A stretch of DNA of 64,000 nt, from assembly GCA_932294295.1 (NCBI GenBank), contig OW028576.1:41742747-41806746 (forward strand), read 5' to 3'. The translations under genes were made by a program, and so were the position numbers. Positions 1 through 11,060 of this stretch are shown here, in pieces. Source of the DNA: Alitta virens. Lineage: Eukaryota > Annelida > Polychaeta > Phyllodocida > Nereididae. Position 1 is the stretch's first letter; each line of letters opens with the position of its first letter. The notes below the pieces were generated by a model, which ran no database searches, was not told the DNA's origin, and was given only the letters and a program-made list of their open reading frames with translations.

Positions 1-329
1 TGCATACTATTGCATAACCAACTTTAGTAGTTGATGCTTCCACGGAAGTGTTTTTATCAGCTAGAAAGTTGCTGGAGTATGACTTGTTGCAAACATTTCC
101 GTCCATTTTATGCTGCTCCGTGTCATTTATGGAAAAATGCGATCGAAAAACGGTGGACATTTATTTTAATCCTACAATTTGGGTCAGATATTGGCAAAGG
201 TTAAGCTTTTAGTAAAATAAAGAATATAACCTCCAAGTGAAAAAAAAGTTGTTTATAGAATAAAGGAAAACACTGATGATTATTTATTCACAGCAGGAAA
301 AGGTGTGGAAATGAAAGTAAAATGTATTC
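1..329. other. No gene seen; AT-rich
   Basis: No coding frame or RNA gene recognised. A short stretch at about 100-135 resembles 39520-39555 (shared run around a catttatgg core), which suggests a decayed dispersed repeat. Confidence 0.4.
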
Positions 330-760
330 TGCTCATGGCCCTCATGTGCATATATGTTTTCAGCAGTCCTTCTATATTTTCATGGGATTTTATGTGCACG
401 TGGTTTCGCAGCCTTCCTATCTACCTTAATCTATTTTATACTGATAAATAATCAGTGCACACACTATTCCTAATCTTGACATGCTGTTATTTTCCATCAT
501 CATTTTCATGCAATGAATCTGCAATTTCAACTTCTGCTTCTAGCATTTTTTAATGTTATCACTGAATGACTTAGTCATCGCCGATAAAACCTAATTACTC
601 ATTTTCAATGTGAAATTGTGATAGTTGGCACTGATGCGTGTATATTGTCCAGGCAATATTTATATTCAACCTGTTGCAAAATACCACGCAAAATGACAGG
701 ACTGCTGCCAGGCACGACTCAACCGGTCTGAGCTGCCAAACCACGTTGGTGAAATCGGGC
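330..760 (+). repeat. Dispersed repeat R500, left copy
   Basis: About 400 bp matching 61920-62480 and 62975-63490 on the same strand and 38440-38650 on the opposite strand. Shared landmarks in order are ggccctcatg, tgtgcac, a CCTATCT run, gtgcacacactatt, tcatcgccgataaaa, gcactgatgcgtgt and atgacagg. No coding capacity is seen. The class is unknown; the matches are collinear with indels, so these are copies of one element, not chance similarity. Confidence 0.75.
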
Positions 761-1180
761 AATATATGTTTTTGAAACCTGATATATCTATTGTTATCTC
801 CCTCTGTTTTCTTTAGTTACCCTATTTAGTACACGTGACCATATTTCATATGAACAGAGTTCTGCCACATCCTCATGACTTATACTCTAAAAGTGAAGCA
901 TCGCCACAGTCTCTCAAAGCTGACCTTAGCACGCAACTAAAACACCTAGGGTAATAAGAAAAGGTTATTTCTACCCTCCTCGTACACCCTTTACCCCCTC
1001 AGCTGACCTTGCCTTGATTGGCTCTTTGCCCCAAACATATGGGTCCTTCGCAGCTTCTGGGGAGAAATAAATGATGCCCTTTGTGAAGAAACTGTTGAAC
1101 TTCCCTATTGCCTTTTTCATCTGTCTTTTCGTTGTTTCTTACATGCTCTGCTTTCGGTATGCTAGGATTATTTTATATAT
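761..1180. other. No feature seen
   Basis: No gene, RNA or clear repeat boundary recognised. Confidence 0.3.
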
Positions 1181-1384
1181 CAGGGGCGTAGTCAGGGGGG
1201 TTTAGCAATAAATTTGTGTTTGATGGACTTTTTTTTGTTAATATAACATTTGTGACTTGCCTTTGTACATAAACTAAAGGAAAACTATTGAGTGTACATC
1301 TCTTGCTTGCAATTAGTTTGGAAGTTATATGCCATGAAAGTAAGATTTCGCCTCCTCTATTTTTGAAGTCTGGCTACGGCCCTG
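1181..1384. mobile_element. Short non-autonomous DNA element (hAT-like ends)
   Basis: Starts CAGGGGCGTAGTCAG and ends CTGGCTACGGCCCTG, an imperfect terminal inverted repeat. The interior (about 1205-1375) is nearly identical to 28980-29185, where a second copy has the same kind of ends. CAG-GGCGTAGCCAG termini are common on non-autonomous hAT elements of animals. I do not see a matching 8-bp target duplication here, so the superfamily is an inference. Confidence 0.65.
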
Positions 1385-2264
1385 CTAAAGTACAACTCAG
1401 TCAAATCTATGTTCAGTCTTTTACAATCTATACTGAGCTACACTGCTACTCAACATAACAGTGGCCTAACTTGGTAAAACAGTCCCAGCCTCAACCAGTT
1501 GGGCCAAAGGAACTGTTTCCTCCAGCAAAGGGGTGAGAGGTGGGGTGGTTGGGCACATTTGGGATCTTCTGAGAGTGTCTATTTTCAATACACAACATTG
1601 TTGATCCTGAACCATCACATGAGACACTATCATTTGATCCATCACCCTCTTGCAGATATACTCTTTGGGAAACGTTCAATTGTGGCATTTTGTAACACAA
1701 TCGTATGGACTGGTATTAGGAGCCTGGATGACCAGGATGGCTTGGTGTTTCCAAGCAGCAGTGAAGTTCTTGAATACAAGAGACATCTTTAATTTGGCTC
1801 CTACTACTTGCCATTTTTTTTCAGCAAATACAAACTGCCTGATCAATCTAATTTGCAATTTTGACCAGTGGCTGAATGAATAAAGCAAATACCCCACAAG
1901 GTGAAAAGAACAAGTACATCCCTGCAAACTCGTGCTTTTCATTGCATGTGATTATCTTACTACACAAGAGCAATTTGTCAACTTGATTAAGTCATGAATA
2001 TATAATAAGCAATCGGTCACAACAACTCACCAACAAACTAGTGATGGAGGAGATGCAGTCAGTGATTAAATGATATCATAAAAGTAGAATTATTCTCCCA
2101 TCAGGAATAAGGTGATACAAACTGTAGATTGGTTGTCAGAGTTATCAACCGATATCAACCATATATACATGAAACATTGCTTTATATAGTGTGGATCTTA
2201 AGCCTTACTAGTCATTATTACACCGGGCCCAAACAGTATACATAGACTTGGAAGCTGTGGTGGT
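1385..2264. other. No gene supported
   Basis: Overlapping short frames on both strands occur here but show no domain, low-complexity bias or splice context that would support a gene. No repeat boundary seen. Confidence 0.35.
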
Positions 2265-2422
2265 GGATTAGGGCTTTATGTCTTTTATTTCTGCACCTGA
2301 TGGGCTAATTAGTACAGGTAGGGACCATGGCAATGAGACGAAGGATGCAACAGCCATCCAAAATAGGCTCGACCGGGAATTGAACCCGGGACCCAGTGGT
2401 TGGAAGTCCAGCGCGCTACTAG
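2265..2422 (-). mobile_element. SINE1 copy (tRNA-derived)
   Basis: Reads on the minus strand from a tRNA-like head with a B-box-like segment (GGGTTCAATTCCCGG) through a body ending near CATAAAGCCCTAATC. The head is slightly truncated where it meets ctactag. The copy carries substitutions relative to the others, so it is not recent. No clear target duplication seen. Confidence 0.85.
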
Positions 2423-3554
2423 ACTTGAAAGCTAAAATCGTGATGACGTCATATGAGTCCATGACTCCCATTGGTTAAGGGAGTCACTCATCCAATGGGA
2501 GTCCTGCTGCAGGATTCACATGATCTGGAGTTTAGCTTCCGAGACTTTACGATTTGTTTCCAAGTCACTGAACTTAGCTGTAATAGAATGATAAATACAA
2601 TTATTTAAGCGAGAATGGTTGCTAAAATCCTTGATATAAAAGAAAAATTGTACGAATTATTAACGGCATAAGTACGCATAGACTTTTCAACCTAATTGTA
2701 TATCTGCAGATATTCCAAGCAGTCACCAGGTAAGATTTCTATGCAGCGTTAATTAGCCGTGAACACGAACATCGACTGGGATCAAAGAAAATGGACACCG
2801 GGGACTCATTTGAGTAATCCATGTTGTGACAAGATTTGTGTCCTTGCCTTGACCTTCACACATGGGAAAAAGTAGCCAAGTTATTTATTCGCATTTTCAC
2901 ACTGAACATCTCTCTGGCCAGGTTGGTAGTCAAAACAGCAAACTGGTTATGAATAAATTTCAGAAATTATGATAAACCTTTCAGAAATTGTGATAAATAT
3001 TTCAGAAATTGTGATAATTGTAAAATTTGACAATATATGTCTAAAATAACTGACCCCAAATCCCATTTTGACTAATAAGTTGGGGTTCTTTGTCATAACA
3101 TGTAATTCTACATGACAATTAATGAAGCTCAATAACATGTTAGCCAAAATGACTATGGAGTCAGTCATCACAGACACTGCCAATTGCAATGGCCAAACGT
3201 TCGTCAAACCCATTTTCAGGGCCCCAATATCTCTGTATTTGTATCTTGGAGGCACATCCCCCACTCATAATGATGTTCCATGTAATCAGACTTGAAGAGA
3301 GATGAATAGAGATGAACAGACATGTCAATCCATGAACAAGACTGCATTGTTCTCACTGCCTAAGCCATTGTTGAACCACTCACACAATGGCAATTGTCTT
3401 CTCAGAGTGAGACACAATGGGGAGAACAGACATCTGGATTTACTACGCGTGACTGTGCCAAGCATACAGACATGCCCAAAGGTTTTTGGACACTTTAAAA
3501 CCTGCCAATTTTGGTCTGGATTTGTATGTCATTACACTTATTCTTGAGAATTTC
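2423..3554. other. No gene supported
   Basis: Contains a minor internal repeat at 2957-3015 (a ttcagaaattgtgataa unit repeated about three times). The 105-codon minus frame covering it is biased by that repeat and has no recognisable domain. Confidence 0.35.
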
Positions 3555-3734
3555 ATTTTTCAAGTAACGTGCGCGTGTGTGATTAGGGCTTTACGTCCTG
3601 TATTTCTGCACCAGTTGGGCTAATTAGGACAGGCAGAGACTATGGCGATGAGATGAAGGATGAAACAGCCATCCAACTTAGGCTCGAACGGGAATTGAAC
3701 CCGGGACCAAGCGGTTGGAAATTTTTCAAGTAAC
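3555..3734 (-). mobile_element. SINE1 copy with 14-bp target duplication
   Basis: Minus-strand SINE1 whose tRNA-like head is cut off just after the anticodon-like region. It is flanked by a perfect 14-bp direct repeat, ATTTTTCAAGTAAC, at 3555-3568 and 3721-3734. A GT-rich tail (gtgcgcgtgtgtg) precedes the body on the plus strand. The duplication shows target-primed retroposition, and the lost head is a usual 5-prime truncation. Confidence 0.93.
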
Positions 3735-4087
3735 ACGTTTTCTTATTGTTTCCAATAAAAACTGATGCCATATCAGTCATTTTGGTATACATATCTCTGG
3801 CAAATATCATTTTACAGTCTCATGCACTAATACAGACTTTAGATATAATAGCAATAAATAATGATATTTGAATTTAAATATTTACATTACAATGTTACAA
3901 TTATTTAAATATTGATATCATAGTCCTGACAGCAAATAATTCTGATGGTTCTTTTCACATGTATAGTGGAAGCAATGACCTTGGACAGGTTGTGTCATGC
4001 AATTCCAATAGAGATCACCCTAAGTTATTATTTGCAGTTGGGATCATGTTTGCTGTCCTGTGAGTAATAATTGCACCAATGCACTTG
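3735..4087. other. AT-rich, no feature
   Basis: No gene or defined repeat seen. Confidence 0.3.
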
Positions 4088-4208
4088 TACATGGCCAAAT
4101 GTGCCACATGCGTTGGCATGAGAAGGATAAATAATGAGGCAAAAACCATGCGTTTCCATGCCTTTATCCAAATGCATGGAAAACGCACGTGGCACAATTG
4201 GCCATGTA
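4088..4208. mobile_element. Foldback MITE, 121 bp, TA ends
   Basis: Begins TACATGGCCAAATGTGCCA and ends TGGCACAATTGGCCATGTA, so it can fold on itself over about 33 bases per arm. The second copy (5467-5591) is in the opposite orientation. Both are bounded by TA, which fits Tc1/mariner-type target duplication. It has no coding capacity. Confidence 0.85.
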
Positions 4209-4949
4209 AAGCTACATATAGTTGGTCAGACGGAAGAGCCTCGCTGTGAGCCTCGGAAGGATTTTGACCCCGTGACCTTCAAAAAAATTGTTAAAGTGAG
4301 TCATCAATTAACTCATCCAAGGTCTATTTAAACTCTATATTTATGTAGATTACAAAAGTATGTTTGACAAAAATCTGAAAAACTTGATTACGGTAATGGC
4401 GTACAAATATAATGTAACTTCGCTAAATTTGTCGGCAGCTTACAGTTCTCGGATGCTGTGGTTTTATGCCCGAAGAAGCACTTACTAGAATTACAAGAAT
4501 ATCTGATGGTAAAATCTCCAAAAAATATTCAAAATGCATTAAAAAGATTGACTGAAGCAATTAGAAGTGAGTAGGGAGGATGGTGTATCGGATATAAATT
4601 TTAGAAAAAAATGCAATTTTAAAATGAAATAATGCCAGTGAGATAATTATTATATACATTGACAATGATGGTAAAATTCCAAAATTATTGCATAAAGCTA
4701 TTGGCAATAAGGAGATTAAAGTATAGCAAATGTACATTTATAGACATGTACATGAGAATAAAGGCACAATTTAAAGATAAAGATATTTCTATTGGTTGCA
4801 AATGGCAAGATATAAAGCAAAATTTGAGCATTTACAAAATGACAAAAATAATAGTAAGGTATATTGCATGAAATAGCCATGACAGCTGGTCCAGTAAAAC
4901 AATCACTCTTTCTACAAGCTTCATACAACCTTTACAGGTCTTTATGTAT
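4209..4949. other. No gene supported
   Basis: AT-rich. Short overlapping frames at 4659-4928 show no domain. Confidence 0.35.
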
Positions 4950-5060
4950 AAGGCATTTGGGTGGCCCCTCAGTAGCGATGTACCTTAACATCTTAGAGGG
5001 GTCACCCAGCTCTACTCAATAACGATAGTATTAGTTATATGTTATAATTATGTAAGCTGA
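4950..5060 (+). mobile_element. Possible LINE 3-prime tail
   Basis: The segment ggtggcccctcagtagcgat...cttagaggggtcaccc resembles 5935-6000 in layout. It can fold through its GGTGGCCCC / GGGGTCACC ends and is followed by an AT-rich stretch with AATAAA at about 5066. Such hairpins before AATAAA are usual in non-LTR 3-prime untranslated regions. No coding part is attached. Confidence 0.45.
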
Positions 5061-5466
5061 GCAAAATAAACAAATGAAATTGAAAAATTAAAATTAAAAT
5101 TGAAATTATAATGAGGTGGTCTTGATCATTTCACTAAAATGTGTGTACTCAGTTGTGAGGAAAATTTTGTGAATTGAATTGATTACATTTAATGGCTCAA
5201 TTACCATAAACAATATATAGATTTTATTACCAAAATGTCTTTAAAAGTGTAAAGCTATTCCTGCAGTTTATATTGCTTCATATTACCTAATTTTAGACTA
5301 TATGTAAGAAATTCAAGATACTGAAGAACATTGAGGTGGTCCTAAAGAGTATGCCACCCAGGCACCCACCATTAAGCGAACATTTTGGACCAGATTTTAT
5401 TTTTGCCATTGTAATATTATGAGTAAAATAGCAACAACAAAAAGGGAGGTCTTAATGACTACATTC

Positions 5467-5591
5467 TACATGGCCAATTGTGCCACGTGCGTTTTCCATG
5501 CATTTGCCTCATTATAATTAGCCAAAAACCATGCATTTTCAATGCCTTTATCCTTCTCATGGAAAACGCACATGGCACATTTGGCCATGTA
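5467..5591. mobile_element. Foldback MITE, 125 bp, TA ends
   Basis: Second copy of the element at 4088-4208, reversed. Its arms TACATGGCCAATTGTGCCA and TGGCACATTTGGCCATGTA pair almost perfectly. The 104-codon minus and 84-codon plus frames over it arise from the palindrome and the neighbouring pyrimidine tract. Confidence 0.85.
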
Positions 5592-5599
5592 GAGTTTAT

Positions 5600-5686
5600 A
5601 TTCTTTCATAATTTTTTTTTTTCTGCTTTCTTTCTTTTTTTTCATCTTTTTCTTATTCCTTTCTTTCTTTTTTCTGTAATGACCAA
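5600..5686 (+). repeat. Polypyrimidine tract
   Basis: T-rich run with scattered C (ttctttcttttt motifs). It accounts for the lysine-rich frame predicted on the minus strand. Confidence 0.8.
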
Positions 5687-5934
5687 AGTCGACAAGTACC
5701 CTGTGACCTTTTTTGCTCTTTTTCACACGTAATGTGTTCTGGTTAACCATCATTAGGGTGGGTGTTGCCCTCACTGGCACCTCAAGTTATTTTTTTCTCC
5801 TGTCCTACTTCCATCTAAATATACAGTGTCTCTCATTGCCTTCTCCAAACTCGATATTTAATTTCATCATAAATAAATTTATTTAAAATACTGAAATCAG
5901 TCTGGTAGTGTCTGCTGGGATTGGGATAAAAAAA

Positions 5935-6056
5935 TATTCTAGTGGCACCCCGGTAGCGATAGTAAATTATCTTAGGGGTGTCTCCACCTGTATATACCGT
6001 TTCTTTGTATATGTATACAGGAAATAAAACATGTCTGAGTCTGTCTGAGTCTAAAT
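5935..6056 (+). mobile_element. Possible LINE 3-prime tail with heptamer-like end
   Basis: Contains agtggcaccccggtagcgat and ttaggggtgtctccacc, collinear with 4950-5020, then AATAAA at 6022 followed by a short direct repeat of tgtctgagtc. A 3-prime end made of AATAAA plus a few tandem short units is typical of CR1/L2-like elements; this assignment is inferred. Confidence 0.5.
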
Positions 6057-6114
6057 ATTGGCCTCATATTGGTTCATCGTTGGCCTACTGTTCATCCGGT
6101 CTATAACTCAGATA

Positions 6115-6516
6115 CAGTTAGCTCCATAAAATATAGTTGACTCTAGACAGCTGTAGCCACCTATTTCTGGCTGTAGCTGTAACTGGTTAAAGCCAGCCAC
6201 TTCTATCTACTCCTAGCTTATATTCGGCTTACACCTACCACCACTGAAAACAATATAAGCGTTTTTAGTAAATGTAATAAATTTATCTAATATATCATAA
6301 ATATGTATGTGCGATTATTATAGACATGCATCTTTACAGCAATAAATGACAAATATGTGTAACTCAACTTACGCACCAGATTGTGTTGCATGTACTTTAG
6401 ATCCGGCATTGAGTAGCCAGACAGTTCTGTTTTAGGGGCAGGTAGCATCATATAGCAGAAGTTGCATCACTTTGTCTAGGTTCAATTTGACAGGCTGTTT
6501 TTAAAGGAACTAACTG
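6115..6516. mobile_element. MITE-A, complete 402-bp copy
   Basis: Begins CAGTTAGCTCC and ends GGAACTAACTG, an inverted pair with TA directly outside each end (6113-6114 and 6517-6518). This is the pattern of a Tc1/mariner-type insertion. Internal landmarks are agccagccacttct, cagcttacaccta, ccactgaaaa and a ggcaggtagc block. Related copies lie at 7895-8161, 19265-22919 (interrupted) and 29430-29655. Confidence 0.85.
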
Positions 6517-6740
6517 TAGCATACCATCGTTTAAATGGTGGCTGCATGTAATTAGCCAACATTGCATCGACGTCTAGCCGATGTGATCAAATTTCATAGC
6601 AATGAGATGAGCTTCGAAATGTACTCATTCTACCCAATGTTGTCAATATTCTCAATACCAGTCCAGCGACATAAACTCTCAAACAAGAAAACCCCTATAA
6701 TGACCAGTAACTGGCACCTACATTGGTCATCCCAGCTGGG

Positions 6741-6918
6741 GTGGGGGCCTAGCTCGGTGGTAGTGCACTGGGCTTTCAACCGCTTGGTTCCGGGGTCAAT
6801 TCCTAGTCAGGCCTAAGTCGGACGGCTGTTTCATCCATCATCTCATTGCCATGGTCCCTGCCTGTCCTAATTATTAGCCCATCCGGTGCAGAAATATGGG
6901 ACATTAAGCCCTAATCAG
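6741..6918 (+). mobile_element. SINE1 copy, full head, plus strand
   Basis: The head reads GTGGGGGCCTAGCTCGGTGG (A-box-like) and continues to a B-box-like GGGGTCAATTCC, with a body ending ACATTAAGCCCTAATCAG. The anticodon-loop-like segment is ggctttcaac here and GGCTTCCAA in most copies, like a tRNA-Gly(TCC) loop. No clean target duplication seen. Confidence 0.88.
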
Positions 6919-7894
6919 CCCTCCATTCCAGCTCGCAAGAGCACAGAGAAACCACACCATTAATCTCTATGGTGAGTTGGTCTTAATAGCGAAGTGCTCT
7001 TAAAGTGGGTTGTGGTTTCTGATTCAGAAAAATTTATTCCAAATATTTTATATTTTGGCTAATAAATTATTTCTACTTTCTACTTATGAGATCAGTGCTG
7101 GACAAAAGGAAAGAAAACTGCATTAGATCCATATAGTACATGCCACTCTCAATAATATTCTGCATGGCCCGGTCAATACCACAAACTTATGCAATAGAGT
7201 CACAATAGTCCTGACTGGAAGACTAGAAAAAAGATACTATTTGTGACAGATCTTTTTTTTCTTTTTTTACCACAGACTATCCACATAAAGCCATTTTCTT
7301 TGTCTGCATCCGAGGCCACATTCTAAGAGAACAATTGCCCATTGTGTGACAACCCAAACAATAGTTAGGGGTGTGAAAGAGGTTTTGTTCAAGACACTGA
7401 TTGGGCTTTTCTATGCTGGTCTGAATAGATGTTGACCATAAGAAAAAAAATCACAATCATATTATGTTTAATCAACAGAGCAATGCACACTGGGTAGTCT
7501 GATAATGAAACTTCCTAGCAGTTGAATTAGAAATTAAACCACTCACTGTCAGTTGGGGCAACCTCCCAAAAGACATGCCTTTTTCAATCAAATGTGACAA
7601 AATATTGGGCGGTCCCGTGGTATGAATAAGGAGATGTGATTAGTCAAGCCCATTTCAGTGAGGAATTTTGAACCATTTTGTGAGGTAAAATTTCAACATT
7701 TCATAACAACTCACTTCTCATCATACTGTAGCCACAGGTCAAGGACGCCAATTATTCCCACAACATTGATTTACTGAAAGGCCCTCTTGGGGCAATTAGC
7801 TTTGATCCATTTGGTACATTCACACGGCTAATTAATACAGCATGCTACAGAGGTCAGAGTGACCTTGATGAAGCTGTGCAGCCAAAGGGTTAGT
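6919..7894. other. No gene supported
   Basis: No frame with a domain. The stretch 7300-7480 weakly resembles 3330-3420 and 15620-15690 (acaattg-ccat motifs); too weak to delimit a repeat. Confidence 0.35.
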
Positions 7895-8161
7895 TTGTTT
7901 CATTCAAAACGGCCCATCAAATTGAAACCAGACAAAGCTGTCATAGCTGGCTACTCAAAACCGGATCTAAAAGTACATATTTATGATATATCAGATTAAT
8001 TTCTTACATTTACCAAGGTTTATATTTATCTGGTGATAGATGTAAGCCAATTATTAGCTATGGAAGTGGACAGAAGCAGCTGGCTTTAGCATGTTTAGAC
8101 CACAGCCAGGTACGGGTCACTACAGACAGCTAGAGTCGACCGTATTTTATGAAACTAACTG
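7895..8161 (-). mobile_element. MITE-A copy, internally deleted
   Basis: Minus-strand copy of the 6115-6516 element. Its right edge is ...GAAACTAACTG followed by TA at 8162-8163. Relative to the complete copy it lacks the block around the ggcaggtagc motif. The outer edge on the left is eroded. Confidence 0.75.
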
Positions 8162-8164
8162 TAG

Positions 8165-8420
8165 CATGAAAATATACTTTATTTAATTTATTTAATTTAT
8201 TTATTTAATTTATTTAATTTAAACGGCATATCTAACAAGTCAGTGCAGAAACTATGCAGTGCTTTTTCGGAGGAAAATTTGAATATATAGAATACCTACA
8301 AGTCATTTCAGAAACCATGTAACATAAAAAACTTCATAGTAAGACAATCTAAGCAGAGAATACTTACAAGTCATCATGGAAACTATGCAACGAAACATAC
8401 TTTTTAGGAGAAATTCGCTC
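8165..8420. repeat. ATTTA microsatellite and decayed tandem units
   Basis: 8172-8222 is a run of tttattta-type units. It is followed by three loosely similar segments near 8234, 8300 and 8370, each with caagtca...gaaac-atgcaa, at about 65-70 bp spacing. They look like a very decayed tandem repeat. Confidence 0.5.
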
Positions 8421-8555
8421 GGGTGACATATTATCCCTGGTAGCCATCCTGTTCATATTATATGCACAAGTAAGTAGTGCAAACAGGATAAATATATTTG
8501 GTGAAGGAATCCGCCAATTTTCTTTTCAACCCTTCTGACAACTATTCGTGAACTG

Positions 8556-8706
8556 ACAGATGCTTCAGTGATATATTATACGAATCATCTCCATATTATG
8601 TACATACAAATTGCAGTGTGTGTTATGCTCCAGTGGTCACTGTTTCCTGTAACAAGTAGCCCAGCTTGAATAATACATTAAAGACAAAGCCGAAGGCGAC
8701 TGAATG
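8556..8706 (+). repeat. Dispersed repeat pair with 16630-16793
   Basis: About 150 bp nearly collinear with 16630-16793: agatgcttcagtga, ctccatattatgtac, cagtgtgtgttatgc and gacaaagccgaaggcgactga are shared. No coding frame, no terminal repeats seen. Confidence 0.75.
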
Positions 8707-8984
8707 GTTGGTGATTGATTTTCTGGAGGTACGATGTTGTGCAGTTTCATGTGATTGTTATAACCTTGATACAGGAGGAATGATGAATCAACAATTAATA
8801 ACTCAATAATGTAACAAAGTACTGTTGTTGCATTTGACAGTTCATTAATTTGGTTTCACAGGGTCCACTTGCCCCCAAATGCTGCAACTGCGGACTGCAA
8901 GTTGTGGGTTTTTTCAGGATCATCAAGTGCTTTATTTACCAAATTTAAATCCCAAATTTTGGCACGTAACACAAGAAACATGGC

Positions 8985-9250
8985 CTAATGGTTAAGGCAT
9001 CCACCAATTCCATATTGGCCAGCCAGCTCCGCTAAAGGGCCCAAGTGCGATCCTAGCCTAGCCTGGGCATTCTAAATGAGCACATCCCAGCTGTATGTCA
9101 ACTGCATACGACATTAAATTAGAGTTGCCTTATACTCAGTGTCTATGCTGGGGCAAGTAGAAACCCCCACCATGTATAACATGGTGGGAACTCCAAGCCT
9201 TATCATCTCATCGTTATGCCTGTTGCACTACCATATGATTTCATGTTCAT
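8985..9250 (+). mobile_element. SINE2 copy, plus strand
   Basis: Starts with a tRNA-like head (gcctaatggttaaggcatcc, A-box-like). The body includes cccagctgtatgtc, agagttgcctta, gtctatgctggggcaagta and a tail of catctcatcgttatgcc. The same order is found on either strand at 17870, 24722, 40585, 42765, 50830 and 52880. The B-box region is degenerate (agtgcgatcct). Confidence 0.8.
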
Positions 9251-9329
9251 TCTTTCCTCATTTGTATTAAACTACACTAATGCACTATTTGTACTGAGAC
9301 CTAGCCATGTAGCAGGACAGAGTGAGCGT

Positions 9330-9450
9330 CATTTAGCATGTTTAGTGGTGATGGAGTAAGCCAGGGTAATCCACTTTAACCCAACTTGTCTGTGTAGAGG
9401 AGTGAGTGCTATGCAAAAGGCAGCATTCGTCTGTCAGACCAAAGGTTGCT
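9330..9450 (+). repeat. Dispersed repeat pair with 17680-17785
   Basis: Shares ggtaatcc, caacttgtctgtgtaga and a following agcattcgtct-like segment with 17680-17785. Extent is approximate. Confidence 0.55.
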
Positions 9451-9649
9451 GTACTCTGCGGCTGGTTTTTTAGGTGATTACTAACCATGGTTTTTGTGGT
9501 TACTTGTGGTGAAACACAATTCTGTCAAATTCCAAGTGGTTGTGTCACTGAAGCCATTTACTTGAAGTTGGTAAATTATTTTTATATCGAATGGTGTTGG
9601 TCACATTTTGTAAACTGACTTAATTGCACAAAACTTTCAATTAAGAACC

Positions 9650-9756
9650 CAGATAGCATTCCAATATGGGCCAGCATTGTTCAATATTGGCCGCCTCAGT
9701 ACAACATCGTATCCACATCACAGACATCGCGTTGTCCAGATTTGGAATGCTATATG
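9650..9756. mobile_element. Foldback mini-element, about 107 bp
   Basis: Starts CAGATAGCATTCCAA and ends TTGGAATGCTATATG. Its ends match those of 25062-25176, and both interiors hold gccagcat/gcccagcat and acaacatcg motifs. This copy is the more diverged. Confidence 0.75.
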
Positions 9757-9836
9757 GGAATGACATCTCTCAACAATTAATAACATGCTATTTGCTGTTT
9801 TTTCTGTTGTAAATTCAGCTGTTTACCAAGCAGCCC

Positions 9837-10035
9837 CACAAGATGATATGGGTAGGGCTTTACGTCGTGTATTTCTGGACCTGAAGGGCTAATTAGGACA
9901 GGCAGGGACCATATGGCAATGAGACGAAGGAGGAAACCGCCATCCTACTTAGGCTCAACCGGGAATCGAACCCGGGACCCAGTGGTTGGAAGCCCAGAGC
10001 GTTACCTCTGAGCTAGGCCCTCTACAACAAGACGA
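9837..10035 (-). mobile_element. SINE1 copy with imperfect target duplication
   Basis: Minus-strand SINE1 with a nearly complete head; its B-box-like segment reads GGGTTCGATTCCC. Flanking direct repeats are cacaagatgat on the left and caacaagacgat on the right, which look like an aged target duplication. Confidence 0.85.
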
Positions 10036-10534
10036 TGTAAATTATTGTCATACTGAATGGCGTTAATGGGCAAAATATTGAAAAAAAGAGCAAACAGTAA
10101 TCTGATTGTGATTTTTTGTATGAGATGCTTGTGTGTGTTAGCATTCAGCAAGATATTGTCTTAAAGTGGTCCCCAGTCGTTTATCAAAGCATCAGTTGTA
10201 TTCCTCTGCATTGTAAATATATGTGTTGATGTAGGCTGATGAAGAGAATTTAGTAAGTCGAAACTGTTCATGGAAATAATTGTCTAATCAAAGTCTATTC
10301 ATGCTTTTATTGGACTGGATTCAGCTTCCCCATCACCATTGTTGTAAAGGGATAGTCTGGATCATAGCTTTTTGCGTGCTCATGACTTGCTCTGTAAATC
10401 ATAGTTTGTGACACACATTAAGTTGTCAATAAAACCCAGCTTCAGATACTCATCATGATCTACGCGCCGTCTAATGTGTAAAGTTTGTCATTTTTGTAGC
10501 ATTAATCAACTGACTAAACCAGTCTGAACATCAG
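10036..10534. other. No feature seen
   Basis: AT-rich sequence without a supported frame or repeat boundary. Confidence 0.3.
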
Positions 10535-10855
10535 ACTCCAATGCTGGCTCCACAGGGGGAGGGTCTGACCAAATTCTGGGGAGCAAAATCCTGGTGTAGG
10601 AGCAGGGAATTTGACTATGTAGATAAGTTTATATTAATCATGAGAATAAATTTGACTAAGAACCTGCACCCCATGAAATTTACGCCGTATTTTGCCATAT
10701 TAAAAAAAACGTATTTGTTCACCGTGAAATTAAATGTAAAGGCGCAGCGATTAAGATTAAGATTATCCAACTTAAATCGCGGATCGCTTTATGTTCCTTT
10801 CAGTCACATCTTTGTCCTCCAGACTCAGCCTGATGTTCAACGTATTAGTTATATC
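10535..10855 (+). repeat. Dispersed repeat pair with 30100-30400
   Basis: Shares gagggtct, a gggagcaa-atcct-gtg block, gcaggaatttga, ttgttcaccg-taa-ttaaat and a final gacctc/agactc region with 30100-30400. The 132-codon frame over it has no domain and is not a gene. Both copies are strongly diverged. Confidence 0.6.
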
Positions 10856-10865
10856 CCGAATAAGA

Positions 10866-10948
10866 GGGAGTTCACTAACATTTTTGTTGGTTATATCCTG
10901 ACGCCAAAGGCTGAGGGATATAAGCAACAAAAATGTTAATTAACTCCC
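10866..10948. mobile_element. Palindromic element, 83 bp
   Basis: The two 33-base arms pair at about 30 positions; the left one starts GGGAGTTCACTAACATTTTT and the right one is its near reverse complement. The same end sequence opens the blocks at 10981 and 43127, so this is a foldback member of a family. Confidence 0.75.
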
Positions 10949-10980
10949 GACTATTATACATAACAGTTCAGTCTGCACTC

Positions 10981-11060
10981 AGGAGTTAACTAACATTTTT
11001 GTTGGTTATATCCCGCAAAAGAACAATAGAAAAAGTCACGTGGTGGAGTATAACTGTAGT
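10981..11060 (+). mobile_element. Element end, same family as 10866 and 43127
   Basis: Begins aggagttaactaacattttt, and about 75 bp continue collinearly with 43127-43200 through cccgcaaaagaacaa and gtcacgtggtggagtataa. Because the end is shared, unrelated frames at both sites share a C-terminal peptide. Confidence 0.7.

Noticed and set aside
10541..10939. 132-codon frame
   Set aside because: Lies over a dispersed repeat pair and the edge of a palindromic element, and has no domain.
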